Below are positions 24,963 to 38,100 of a stretch of DNA of 64,000 bases, in pieces (position 1 is the first letter of the stretch; every line of letters begins with the position of its first letter). Where the stretch lies: positions 41,073,027 to 41,137,026 of the forward strand of contig CM017567.1 of the NCBI GenBank assembly GCA_007844125.1, written 5' to 3'. A program made the translations under genes and the position numbers. Below the pieces are notes generated by a model that was given only the letters and a program-made list of their open reading frames with translations, had not been told where the DNA came from and did not search any database. Origin of the DNA: Sinonovacula constricta. Its lineage: Eukaryota > Mollusca > Bivalvia > Cardiida > Solecurtidae.

Positions 24963-25549
24963 ATTAAAATGTTTCTGTATAAGTCTGTGATAATTAGGGC
25001 AGTCTGCCCTTGCACACGAATTAGTGCAGTCATGTAATATAAAAGTCAAAGGCGACGCAAAAAGTGGATGATGAAAACAGACATATTTGAAAAGTAATGG
25101 TTTTTATTTGAAAGTTTTCAGTATATTATAAATCTTGAGAAATAGTTTTTTTTCAAGATGTTACATATGTAGAAAAAAAGTTGCAAAATTATTATATTAA
25201 CTATAAAACTAAAGTGAATAAGTAGAAATTGCAACAGCCTCACATTACACAAATAATGATTGTTCATATAGTATTTTTCTAAGTTATGTTGGAAGATACA
25301 GACACACAAAAATAAATACGAAAGAAAATAAATAAATAAAATAGTAAAAACGCTTTTTACCGAATAAGGACTCGTATCTTATTTATCAGGTAAGGTCCGC
25401 TAAACAACCTTTTCCCATGTGCGAATTTCAGTGAGCATTCCATGTATAGGCGTCGCGATCAAGCGCGTCGCCAATAAGAATTAACAATGTTGTTAGTACG
25501 GATTTACAATACAAACATTTATTAATGAATGAACAAGGCCATTCTGATG

Positions 25550-25834
25550 TTTGTTTGTTTATTGGGTTTATCGTCTCACCAACAGTATTTCAGTTATCAG
25601 GAGACGGTGTCCATTTGAAGCAGATATAGTGCTACCTTTACTGTGTATAGCATGCCGTGAACACCTTGCATAACACCACTCCCAGTTACATTATCCTGAC
25701 ACTGGGCCAACCAGTCGTGGAACTACCCTTACATTTGCTTGAGCGTTAGCTACATCTTTTCCGACTGTATGTCGTGGTCCGGATTTAAATCCAGGATCCA
25801 TGGAGCCGACGCTCTACCGACTGCGCTACCAGGT
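25550..25834 (-). mobile_element. SINE family B, copy B8
   Basis: Inverted family B: 'tttgtttattgggtttatcg' tail end, then the body, ending with 'cggagcc...gctctaccgactgcgctaccagg'. Its B-box region is damaged ('ggatttaaatccagg'). It lies just downstream of the receptor stop codon. Confidence 0.85.
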
Positions 25835-26143
25835 AGGGCCTCTGTGGTTTGTATAATGGTCAGAAACGTTTTGTATGCCCATGTTTGGACACATGTGGAA
25901 ATCATTGGAATGTACGTCATATGTGAATGGTATTTACATTTATCTATTAAGCTGACGAAAAATAAGATGCGGTGAGCACTTGCTATTAGTTATTTAAAAT
26001 ACGTGCTTTCATTTTATTATTATTTTGAGATTTAGAGACATGTTTGCATAGTGCTTGGAACAATTTTGTTCATGCTAGTCTGGCGATTCTGTCGTAGTGG
26101 ATTTCCGAACATCTAAAAACAAAAACACACATCTTAGCAACCC

Positions 26144-26149
26144 TTTATT
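26144..26149 (-). promoter_or_regulatory. Candidate poly(A) signal for the receptor gene
   Basis: AATAAA on the - strand, about 24 nt after the receptor stop codon. Very close to the stop; a longer 3' UTR through copy B8 is equally possible. Confidence 0.3.
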
Positions 26150-26172
26150 AAATTTTAATATTAATTACAATT

Positions 26173-29100
26173 TTACAACTCAGTACTTTGCTCAAAGCCA
26201 TTTGCCCGCTGCCCATTGTTCGCCGAGAGACTTTGGCCCGGTTCAGTTGACCTTGACTGGTTATTTACCACGTGTTGTAGGCTGGACACAGATGTACGCC
26301 GGGAACCAGCCAATGATGAGAGAGATGACTTCCGGCGGTGCAAGAAACTGGTCTGACTCGTGGCCGAGGATAATATGGCGAAACATGGGCACCGAGCGTG
26401 CGACCTCACCTGTCGAAAGATAGGTGAAGAAGTCTTGTTGCATATAACCAATGCATTTAAGGATTTATTATGCAAAATTATTCCAAAGATGGTAGATCGT
26501 TCTGAATATTGATTTTCCAGCGTTTTCAGAATGCTTGGTGTCCTTGAAGGGTAGACTTAAGAAGCTTTTCTTAGTGTTTGCTTGCCAAATATTTTCTTAT
26601 ACAAAAAAGATAGTCCTTGATTACGTTCCACCTTTCTGATTATCTGACAGCGTTTCATAAGCTTTGTAAAGTGGAAACAACATTCATTTGTAAGCTACGT
26701 TTGGACATTGTTGCTATGAAGCATTTAGTGCTTGAGATGTTTGGTTATTGGGTTTATCGTCCCACCAACAGTATTTCATTTATCTGGAGACAGTGTCCAC
26801 TTGAAGCAGATATAGTGCTGCCTTTACTGCATATAGCATTCCTGAACACTTGGCATGATACCACACCCAGTCACATTTTCCTGACACTGGGCCAACCAGT
26901 CGTGGAACTACCCTTATATTTGCTTGAGCGTTAGCAAGGGCGCAACACCTTTACCATTTTTACTGACTTTGGTATGTTGCGACCCGGGACCGACCCTGTG
27001 CCTTCCGTACCTGGAGCCGACGCTCTACCGATTGCGCTACAATGCCAGGTTCTTAAGATGTAATTGTTATATTAAGTAAATGTGAAAATACAGTGGCTGT
27101 AATAAAGGCATAAGCTTGTTAGAATGTAATAATGTAGTCTTACTTAATCATTTCAAGTTTATAAAAGATTTAGGACTAAATACATGAAGGCCCGTGTTGT
27201 CAAAATAAATAAAACGTGATATTATTTTTGTAAGAGAAACTGCAACAAACTAACTTACCTCAGTGTTTAAAAAGCAGTATACTATACTGATTATAATGCC
27301 CTGAAAATACAACAAAAATAATGGTACGTTAATGTTAAGAAGCTATTAATTAAACAGTATCTTATACAATGTGTGTGTTATTGTGGTACATTTTATATAC
27401 ATTTCCATTTCTAAATGGTCCCTATTTAGTTTTACTCTTTACTTTTCAGTGAATTCTTATTCTGGCATGGAAGAAAATGATTGAACATGTTAAGTTCATC
27501 TTAATTCTGCGAGTTTGGACTTCATCATCACAAATGCCAGGACATTTTTTCTTGCCATATTTGTGATCAGGACCTGCTTTTGAAAAACATTTCTCAATTG
27601 AAATTTCGGCTGAAATGACTTTTCCAAATTCAGTTAAGAATCTTCTTCGCTTTTTCTTGCCCTGCCGCGTAGTCGGTTCTATTCAACTTTCCGAAAATAA
27701 CCGGCTCTAGCGGCACACAGTTTTCTATAAGAACACGTTTTGTTCATTTTCCATCCAAGTACCATTTCCCTTTATTTTGGATGGTAGTGACACAGAATCC
27801 ATTTAACTTCAAAATTTCTAGCAGACGTCAAAAAGATAAAAAATAAAATAAAAAAATAAAGAAAAATCCGCGAACGAACGTCACCGGAACAAGATTTATT
27901 TGTAAATGGGCAGCTTAAAAATCAGCTTTGAGACAAGATTTGAGAATAATCTCCGTTGAGAAATGTTTTTTGCAAGCGAGGTCAGTAATCAGATATTAGT
28001 GCATATTTCCGGTACAATACAAAATATGATCAATTTTAAAACATTTTTTCGTTTTTAGATGAACCGATCGGGTTATTTAAACGGTTAGCACTGTTTGGGA
28101 CTTAATCTTTAATTCTTGCGATTGTGAAAACATTAAGACTTTGTATGGTGGTTAATCGAATGAAATTTGAAGTTCCTCTGCTCTGGTTTTATTTGTTTAT
28201 TGGGTTTATCGTCCTACCAACAGTATTTCAGTTATCTGGATACGGTGTCCACTTGAAGCAGATATAGTGCTGCCTTCACTGTGTATAGCATGCCGTAAAC
28301 CCCTGGCATGATACCACATCCAGGCACATTATCCAGACAACGGGCCAACCAGTCGTGAAACTACCCTTATAATTGCTTTGAGCGTTAGCAAGGGAGCTAT
28401 GGCATTAACATTTTTAACGTCGAGACCCAGGATCGAACCCGGGGCATCTCATACATGGAGCAGACGCTCTACCGATTGCGCTACCAGGTCCGGTAAAAAA
28501 TGCTACGTGTTGTATCCAACAAAATATATACTACAGAAGTATTTGAATAGAATATTGTCAAAGCAACTTGACAGGATAAGAATTTCATTAACTCTGAATT
28601 CGTAGTTCGTTTGCTTGGAAGATTGGTTTTACATATAAAAATACTTTTGGTAAAAGTTGAGTGTAGAGTTGAGTATGACGGCATCACGTGGTACCTGATA
28701 GCTGAGTATGACAGTACCATGTACCTTATGTCAGTATGATGGCGAAATGTGCCTGGCAGTTTAATATGACGGCATCACGTCAGTTCAGTTATGAGGGCGC
28801 CATGTACCTAAGTTAAATATAACGAGATGTACCTGAGAGTTGAGTATGACAGCACTGGCTATCTCATACACGTGGTAGGGGGTGCCCAAGTCTGGAGAGG
28901 GCCGGTATATGAGACAGAATTGCTGAAGACCAAACAATGGTACCAGCATTCCCGTTGCCCTCAGCGCTTTTCTGGGCAAAAAAAATAATAACTCACATAT
29001 TCACGTATTTCAAAAACTTCGGTTTATTTGTATAGTTTTCGAGCTTATTTCAAATTGTTCCCTTTTAAAATTGTTATTTAACAAATTTATTCTTTGAAAG

Positions 29101-32100
29101 GCAACAGTGTTTATCCTTTGGCCGGAGTGTCATAACAAGGCTTCAGTGGCTGGAGAGCAGACATGAACAGATCTAGAAAGGTTCTCAGCTTTTAAGAGTC
29201 CGCTTTAATTGGTTTTAGAGGATATGAAGTGACCAACTCAAAGCATAAAAGGTTTAATAAACGTAATAAAGCCATGACCGAAGAAACTAAATCTACTTTG
29301 AGCTCGCACAATTTCTTTTATTTTAAGGTACAAGTTTTAGTCATCATTTACGTTGTCATAGAAACCATCATACCGGAAGTTGCTGGGATCCTGGTTGTGT
29401 GAGACCATCTGGCAGGACAGTAATTTCACGATGTTGATCAGGAAGATGCAGTTTGCCTATTAGGAAGAGGCAGAATTGCTTGAATGTCTAGTTTTTTTTG
29501 TATTATGATTGTGAAACATTTATTTTAACGGCGACATTTGCTTCTTTCGTGCTTTTTAAAAGCAATAATATTCTCTTCTGTCCCACTGATTTAAGTGTAA
29601 AGACATAAGCTTCTCTTGGTATTTCTAAAAAATCCCTTTTAAATTGTTTTCTCCCATTATCGGTACATTTTCTTTTCTCGAATAATGCAACGTGTCTTCC
29701 ACTTTAAAATTATGGCACATAACTTTTCTCAAGCTCCCCAACCCATATTGCCGGCAAACCACTTTTATAGGAAGGATAAAATCTGCGCCATTTACACCTT
29801 TAGTGTATTTTATAACATCTATTCTCCGAGGGAAGGCCATGAAAAATTGTGCAATTGCAACCACTTTCTTGAATTATTGAGGAACCCAAATGTAAAAGAA
29901 AAAACACATGGTCATACTTACTAGAATGCAAACGATAGTGGGTGCGAACACCAGGCCCCAGTCCAGGATCCGCCGACTGCCGGTTAGGGGTTTGAGCCAG
30001 CACAGACTAAAAAAGGTTGATATGTTTACAACAATGACTTGTCACGAAATATACATTTGTCGCCATAAAATTACTTCTTCCACTTTATTGGTTTAGTTTA
30101 GTGACAGAATCATGCCAGAAGCGGTGGGATGGGCGCAGACCGAAAACACATGGCTGATGTTTATATCAATTAAATCAAATAGTCATGCTGATGTTAAAAC
30201 AATAGCTTAATGTTTGATAGTCTTGCAATAAATTAAAAGAAAACTCTTATAAATTGGGTCAAATAACATTGACCCTGTTATTTGACCTTTTATAGAAGTA
30301 TAGGCCCTCGCTTTACAGGCTTGGGCCATTCAACTGTCCTCGAACAAATAACTGGACCAATATGAAATCACCCCAAATCATAATATATAATATTGGGTCA
30401 TTTTGGAATCGTCCTTATGCGACATCCTTCTGTATTTTAAACTTTAAACTTAGCACTAAACAAAATTATTGACCTTAACTGGAACTTTGTCAGGACTTTT
30501 GGTCTTACAGCCGCCCTTTACGATGACAGCTCGTGTTAAACCATAATACACGTATTCACCAACATTGTATCTTTAAATATATATAGCGACTTGGTTACAG
30601 TTTGTTTAACATGGACTTGTGCGAGGTTAGAGCTATGTAAAACCGGGTTGAGCACCCCAGTCGGTCCCTTTTGCCAACTGACCGTTCTAAGGCGGTAACT
30701 TTTGAGTTTGCACTTTTTGTTAAATGACACATCACACATTTATTTATTACCTTTACATTAGGCTTGCATGTGACTACCTTTGGCATGTGTCTTTTTCAAA
30801 TTTTGGTATTTGCAATGCTCATATGACTTTTTCATATATTCTTATTGATTCACAAAGCAAAACAAATTTTCCTAAGATCATAAGATTGTACATGGAAAGA
30901 TTGTGCTGTCTTTAGGTTGGGAGAATTTAAATCGTGCTGATGCTTTTCAGCTGCTCTAAGTCGTTTTAAAATATATAATTTCTCCAAACTGCGCATGTGG
31001 GAATATAGGCCACGTGTATACTTCAGCCATTCACGATACACTGATCGGACCAAAAGCGACACAATAATTTAAAAAATACAAACTGCGGTTTTTATATTTC
31101 TATGCGTCATGGACATACGCAAAACCCATTCGTAACTACTCAGATATCTCTGTGACATGGCCATCTCTGTGACATGGCCAGGGTGTACCGAGCGACACGA
31201 AACTATAACCAAGTCGCTTTACTACTCTCTCTTCTAAATACCACGTGGACATTATCGTTCTATTAAATCACTCCTTTCTTTTAACGACGTCGTAACATAT
31301 CTAAGAAAGGGCTTGTTAGATTCGCTGTCTGTTCATAGCATGCATTTGAGAAACCCCTTAGGAAGTGCGAGGCCAGAGCTCTTTAAAATCGGTTTAAGCC
31401 GCCCAGTTGATCCCTTTTGATGAATGACAGTTCCAAGACGGTATCTTTTGCGTTTGCTCTTTTTGTTTAATGACTCATCACATATTTATTTCTTACTTCT
31501 ACATTTGGCTTACATATGAATACCTTTGTCATATGCCCTTTATAAGAATGGCTAGTGAATCTGGATCTGTGACTTACTCATCGTCAGCTAGGAACTCTCT
31601 GAGAACTGCGTAGACAGTATACAACATCAACGGTACTCCTGTTGACAAAATAGTAATAGTAAACTGGAGTTTATAGTTTACAAAACATTCTGCAAATGTT
31701 AAGGCATATATTTCTTTTTTATCTATAACGACATGGTGATAGTTAGTAACATAAGCAACATTTATAAAAAGCACAACATTGTTGAACCACATTACTTATC
31801 ACGTTAATTATTTTGACGGGATATTTTTATTTACGGGTCATTTCTGATTTTCGATTTTCAAAACGTCCATGAGCTGTTAATTGCGTTGAAACGCACTGTT
31901 TCCAATTTTTCTGTCCGTCTCATTCATTATTAGATAGTTTTGGTGATTGATTCAAATTAAGAAAATAACCATATAATGTAATTTGTAAACCTAAATCCTC
32001 TTATTTTTTTTTACCGTCACGTTTGGACGGCTGTGACGGTAAACGTAACTTATATGAAAATTACTGTTCAAAATACAAGACATAATCTGCCATTTCTACG

Positions 32101-35100
32101 AAACAGTGTTTTACAAACATTGTTTTATCAAAGTTTAAACAGTTTCAAAACAAATGCTACACGACCAAGCTGTTAATAAAAGCCATCTTCAGTAGGAGAA
32201 TTTACCATCACGGCGCTGTTATGAAATGTCCCAATGACGAATTCGCTTATACAACATTCCCAAATAAGTTCAGATATTCGTTCTAAACAATTGTTGGCTT
32301 TAATTCATTCTGTCCAATTCATTAAGAAAATATTAACATATTGTTTTATGTTATATATGCTCGTGATAAGTTATTGTGTCCGCTCATATTATGTCCCACA
32401 TAAAATTTGTCTTTACAATCACATCATTAGTTACATTTTTTTCCAACTGAATACTCTTTAAAATGAAACTCGTTTGCATACATGACGTCATTAATATTTT
32501 CGCGCCACTTCGCTCTATCCCGGAAGAGTTTGGTGATAGCCGGCGGTTTAAACAAGGTAAACCCATATTTTGTAACTTTTTGTCACACAACGTGTCTTTA
32601 CCGTTCATGAATTTTTGTCTGAATGTTGCATTCTAATTGTTTTTTTCCAATGCGAAATTGTTGTCCACCATAATTTGTTTGAAATAATGTTAAATATGAT
32701 GTTATGACAAGAAGCATGCTATGCATCTGCCATGTTAACTAAAAAGTGTCTTTACCGCTACCGTCCTTTCCATCTCAAACGTGTCGTGACGGTAAAGACA
32801 AATTCGTGGCGGTAAAAACAACTAAGTAGAATGTATCATAGAAACAAGTTATATTAATTAAAAATCTTTACTTGATTAGTCGTATATCCGAATTAAGTCG
32901 CATTTCGTTAATTAAAAAAATGTATTGCAGTCGACTTGAGTAAAGCAAAATATTACTACCATGGCTCTGACAGCAGCCGAACGTTCAAAACGGTACAGAG
33001 ACAACAAGAAGAAATGTAAAGACACGCACTAAGCATACCTGAAGAATGAGCGGAAACGATACCAAAAGCGGAAAGAGCAAGGTCAGTACAGTTACAGCGG
33101 GAAAAGTGAAAGAGAGATGAACTTAATAAGAAGAAAGTGGAAGACGACTAAAAGAAATGACAGGGAGAAGAAAAAGCGGGAAAGGCTGCGGTATCAATTA
33201 TAGAAAACACTACACCAACTTCATCCCCCGCCATATCTCCTGTAAGACAGGTTATAGAAAACACACATCAGAAAAGATCAGGCAAGAAACGATCCAGAAA
33301 GAACAGAGAGAAGACAAAGTGCGAAATGAAACGTCTCAGCGATCAAAAAGAAAGATTAAGAAAGCTATGAGAAAGGAGCAGAAAAATGATAGTTCGTCTG
33401 AAAACAATCAAAACTAAACACAAAATACCAAAGACAGCTGTCTGCACAAATGTAAAAAAGCAAATGCTAATGCTAAAAAGGAGAAGAAGAAAAGTTTAAG
33501 ACAACTTAAAGCAGTGAGGACATTTTTTAGAAGAGGATGTAAACAGTACTCTAGGACCCGGAAAGACAGATACTATAACTAGTAGACAGATCAAAAAACA
33601 GAAACGTTATCTGAATGATACAATTTTAAACCCTTACAAGCAATTCATTGAAACACACCCACATAAAAAGATGTCTTATGTTACATTCAGTCGCCTTTCG
33701 CCCATTCTGGATTGGTCATAAAAACGTTGAGAGCCGTAACACTTGCCTCTGTAAATTACACGAAAACAATAAACTACTCATTGGAAAGCTCTCACAACTC
33801 AAGGTGATACTTGACAAAGATCCTGACATGTTAGCAAGAAGTCTTGTTTGTGAACAATCTAGTAAGGCATATGCCTATGACGAATGCAAAGAGTGCAAAG
33901 AAAGAACAATTAGGAAGAATGACGAGTTCGAAGATGACATGATGGGACAACAGATTTCATACCACCAATGGGTAAACAGAGCGGAAACTATAAATACCAA
34001 AGACGACACAAGAACAGTTCAGAAAACAGTGATGCAAACAGAATTCAGCACTGCAGAAAATCTTCTAAAAGAGACAACAGTGTTAATGCGTGAAAATACA
34101 TTAAACACATTTACAATGTTTCCCATCAGTACAAAGTTTTAAAAGAGAAGAAAGATACAATAACTAACTCTGAAGCAGTAATACATGTTGACTTCTCAGA
34201 GAATTACAACTGCAAGCTCAGCGAAGAAATTCAAGCCATGCATTTCGGAGGTTCAAGAAATCAGATCTCACTGCATACAGTTGTTTTGTACACACAGAGT
34301 CCTTCTGTACCGTCTCTGAAAACATATATCATGGGCCAGCTGCTATTTAGGCACATCTTCGTCCGATCTTGTCTAATCTGAAAGAAAACTATCCTGGAGT
34401 CAAACAGTTCATTTTGTGAGCGACGGCCCCTGTACTCACTATAGATCGAAGAATCATTTCTTTTTGTTTAATAAAGAAATGATGCAACATGGGTTCACAT
34501 CCTCCACATGGAATTTTACTGAGGCAGGGCACGGGAAAAGTGCAGCAGATGGAATAGTGGCCACTGTGAAACGTACTGCAGACAGAATAGTAGCGTTTGG
34601 TGGCGACATTAACAATTCATTAGACTTCTACAACAAAGTCAGCAAAGCTCTGCAAAGCGTCAGGCTCTTCCATGCAAATAATGAAGACATTTATAAGTAT
34701 AAAAGCCAAACACCGAAAGATTTGTCGACAATTAAAGGTACTCTGGAGCTACACCACGTCCTTTTACACAAGGAACAAGTTGGACATTTGAAACTAAAAG
34801 TTCTCAGCTGCTTCTGTAAATGACCAGATGACACTGTGAGTGCTATCCGGGGGAGACACCAAACTATTTGTTAAATTTAAATCACCGAAGTTTCCTTTAT
34901 TAATTATGTCATATTTGACTGCTTTATTGTTGTTTGAAGTTAATAAACGATGTAAACGTCAATGGCATAAAGTTTGTCTTGATAAAAGATAAATGTCTTT
35001 TCCGTCACATACATTGTCTTTACCACTATGGTAAATCTTTACCGCTCCAGGTACGGGAGGCCCCGGGTTCGATCCCGGGCCGCGACATACCAAAGTCGTT

Positions 35101-38100
35101 AAAAAATGGTAGTGGTATAGCTCCCTTGCTAACGCTCAAGCAAATATAAGGGTAGTTCCACGACTGGTTGGCCCGGTGTCAGGATAATGTGACTGGGTGT
35201 GGTATCATGCCAGGTGTTCACGGCATGCTATACACAGTGAAGGCAGCACTATAACTGCTTCAAGTGGACACCGTCTCCAGATAACTGAAATACTGTTGGT
35301 GGGACGATAAACCCAATAAATAAATAAATAAAATAAATCTTTACCGACACGCATCAATTTTTCTTTCGCTAATTAACATTTTGTTACGTGTTGTTTAATA
35401 AAAGATACACGATTCTCAAAAATATTGGTTGCTGTCAAAATTAGTATTGTATCAAACACAATTTTTAACGTGACGGTAAAGACACTTTTGTGACAGTCAC
35501 TTGAAATGCAAAGTCATTTGAGAGTGAATCATTAACGCTACTGCATGGCCACTAACAAAAAATAAGTAAGTGAATATAATTCAAGTCACACTGGTAAAAT
35601 CATACACGAAAAAAAATAATCTTATTTTGCACAATTTGAAAATCGAAAATCAGAAAATAACCCTTACACTGTTTGTTTGATAGAAAAGCCTTCAGGAAGT
35701 GCTAGGTTGGAGCGCTCCACAAACCAGGTTTAAGCACCCCAGTCGGTCCTTTTGCCGTCTGACCGTTCCAAGGCAGTAACTAATGTTTTCTTTTTGTGTG
35801 TTATGTCTCGTCTCTGTGTTTTTGTCACATTTATATTTGCCCTGTTTGCCTTTGTCTAGAGGCAGATTAAATTTAAACATCTGTGAAAATTTTGATAGGA
35901 CCTTTTCTGATTTACCTATTATGAATTGAACCTCCGATCACGAGGTTATTGGGGGAAGTGAAAATGGAAGATAAGCACCATAAGGAGTGGTCTGCATCTA
36001 GTTTATTCCTTTCTTTAAAGGAATCGCCACAAAATTTAAAATGGATTTGACGAAATCACCGAACCGACTTTCAGAAAAAGAAATTCCTGTTACAGACAGA
36101 TGCGTCGGACATCGGCATAGGGGCAGATTTTCTGCAAATTCGATGATAGAATATTTCCCATTGCCTACGGTAGCAAAAATATGTTGTATGAGAGAGTCAT
36201 CGAACGAGAGCAAACCGAAATACTATAAAATATTATATTTATTTATTTATTTTATTTGGGTTTTACGACACACCGACACTTAACAGGTCATACGGCGCCG
36301 AATATAAAGAATGTTAATGTGAATAGAGAATATTCAGATGAAGACTAAACTATGGTAGTAAAATATAGAAAAATACCAAAATCTATCAGGTTAAAATAAT
36401 GTAAAACTACAATTTACAAGCAGTTTAATTTTTTAACCTATTAAGAATACACATCTCGTTCAAGAAGCAAACAAGTTTAGAATCCGACACTATCCTAACC
36501 AGTCCGTAAGTGTTATTGACATTAAAATACTTCGACCGAATGTGGTCTGTGTCAATACATTGTAATAAAATATGGCTGACTGTCAGTTGTTCCTGACAAG
36601 GAACACATACAGGTTGAACTTCTCTTTTTAAAAGAAATGAATGAATTAATCTAGTATGTCCAATGCGACAGCGCACTCTTGTCTGCATCCTCGTTTCCTC
36701 GGATGCCTACATGACAAGGAAGCCAACAGAAGGAGATTTAGTTAGTGTCATATAAACTTTGACAAGAACAGTGCGAACATGTGGATTTGAATCATTCATT
36801 GAATTAATGCTCTGCAATACAGATAATGAGTCTGAAAAAATAACATATTTTCACCGGAATGTTCAGAAATGAAATCAATTTATAGCCTGGATTACAGCGG
36901 TGAAGATAGACGAGTTGTTAGAAAGTTTTTGTTTAATGCAGTGTCTATTAATTACGGATGCACAGCCAACGTAAGTGTCCGTCTCTGAACCATCAGTATA
37001 AATATGAAGGTGATGCTAATACTTGTCACGGAGTTCGAGAAATTCAGAAGGTAAGCTCAAAGGATCTGTGTTAGACTTTTTTATTTTTACATAGTTCTAA
37101 ATTCACATCAGGGAGACGGAGTTGCCATGGTGGATGTTCAATTGAGGGGTTTTCAGAAATGCTATCGAGTTTTATATCTGATGTTTCTACTCTGCCTTTA
37201 AGCCCTTAAACCAAGATGTCTGATGGCTTTAGGTGATCGATCATAAAGCTCTTCATGTTTAGGGTTGAAAACACAATTTAACCTTGGGTTATCAGGGGTA
37301 GATATTAGTTACAACGTAAAGGCTCTGCACTTGTTAGGTCCTGAACGCTCCTAGAGCTAAACGAAGTCCCTGTTTGTGAACGACGTCACATATCTGGAGA
37401 TAGGACCTCCTGGCAGAACCATAGACTATGCTTCCGTAATATAATTCAGACCGAATTAGGGAACGGTACGGAAGTAACAATGTTTTCCTATCGGCTCCCC
37501 AGTCTGTATGGGATATTATTTAAGCAAGTTAAGAGCCTTAGGACATTTCTTCTTGATGTAATTGATATGTAAAAGAAAAGTCCTGAAAAAATAACCCCAA
37601 GAAACTTAAGTTTCCTGAACGACGGGAATGGAAACGTTATTTAAAAACAATTCGGGGTCAATATGAAGACCTCGTTTCTGACAGAAATGTATACAGATGG
37701 TTTTGGTTGAAGAAAATTTAAAACCGTTAGTGTTGCTCCATTTTTGCAAGTTATTTTGACATTGTTGTAATTGTCTTTCAATTGTGCTCATATTTTTAGA
37801 GCAGAAACAAATAACGAAATCGTCCACAAAAAGTGAACAGTCAACCCCTTCATGAAGGGTTTTTACAATATTATTTATTTTATCTTAAAAAGGGTAACAT
37901 ATAGAATACTACCCAGGGGAACACCTTGTTCCTGTTTATGACAGAGTGGACCCAATCTTGACCTGAAAATTTCTGTCAGAAAGGAAGCTCTCAATGAATA
38001 TTGGTAAACGACCCCTGAGACCAAGGTCACCTAAATCCCATTTTCCGTTTCCAAGACGTGTCATAAGCCTTTTCAAGATCAAAAAACACAGCTACAAGGT

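Larger units (their letters stand above)
31835..35663. mobile_element. DNA transposon with terminal inverted repeats and 4-bp duplication
   Basis: The left end 31835-31862 (gggtca then tttctgattttcgattttca) is the inverse of 35636-35663, differing by one indel and one base over about 28. The element is flanked on both sides by TTAC (31831-31834 and 35664-35667), a 4-bp target-site duplication. Inside lies a broken transposase-like gene (32961-34823) and, near both ends, many TTTACCG/CGGTAAA motifs. A 4-bp duplication is compatible with Sola-type elements, but I cannot assign the superfamily. It sits in receptor intron 6, about 0.2 kb upstream of exon 7 in transcript order. Confidence 0.88.

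Noticed and set aside
26261..26443. - strand ORF with WFPAYICVQPTTRGK in another frame of receptor exon 12
   Set aside because: Exon 12 must be read in the phase set by exon 11, which gives the Ser-rich receptor tail ending FEQSTEL; the other frame is a shadow.
35045..35120. Possible functional tRNA genes at SINE heads (here and at 2100, 6570, 23390, 24690, 40900)
   Set aside because: All are followed by the same SINE bodies, several have target-site duplications, and the cloverleaf is imperfect or truncated.
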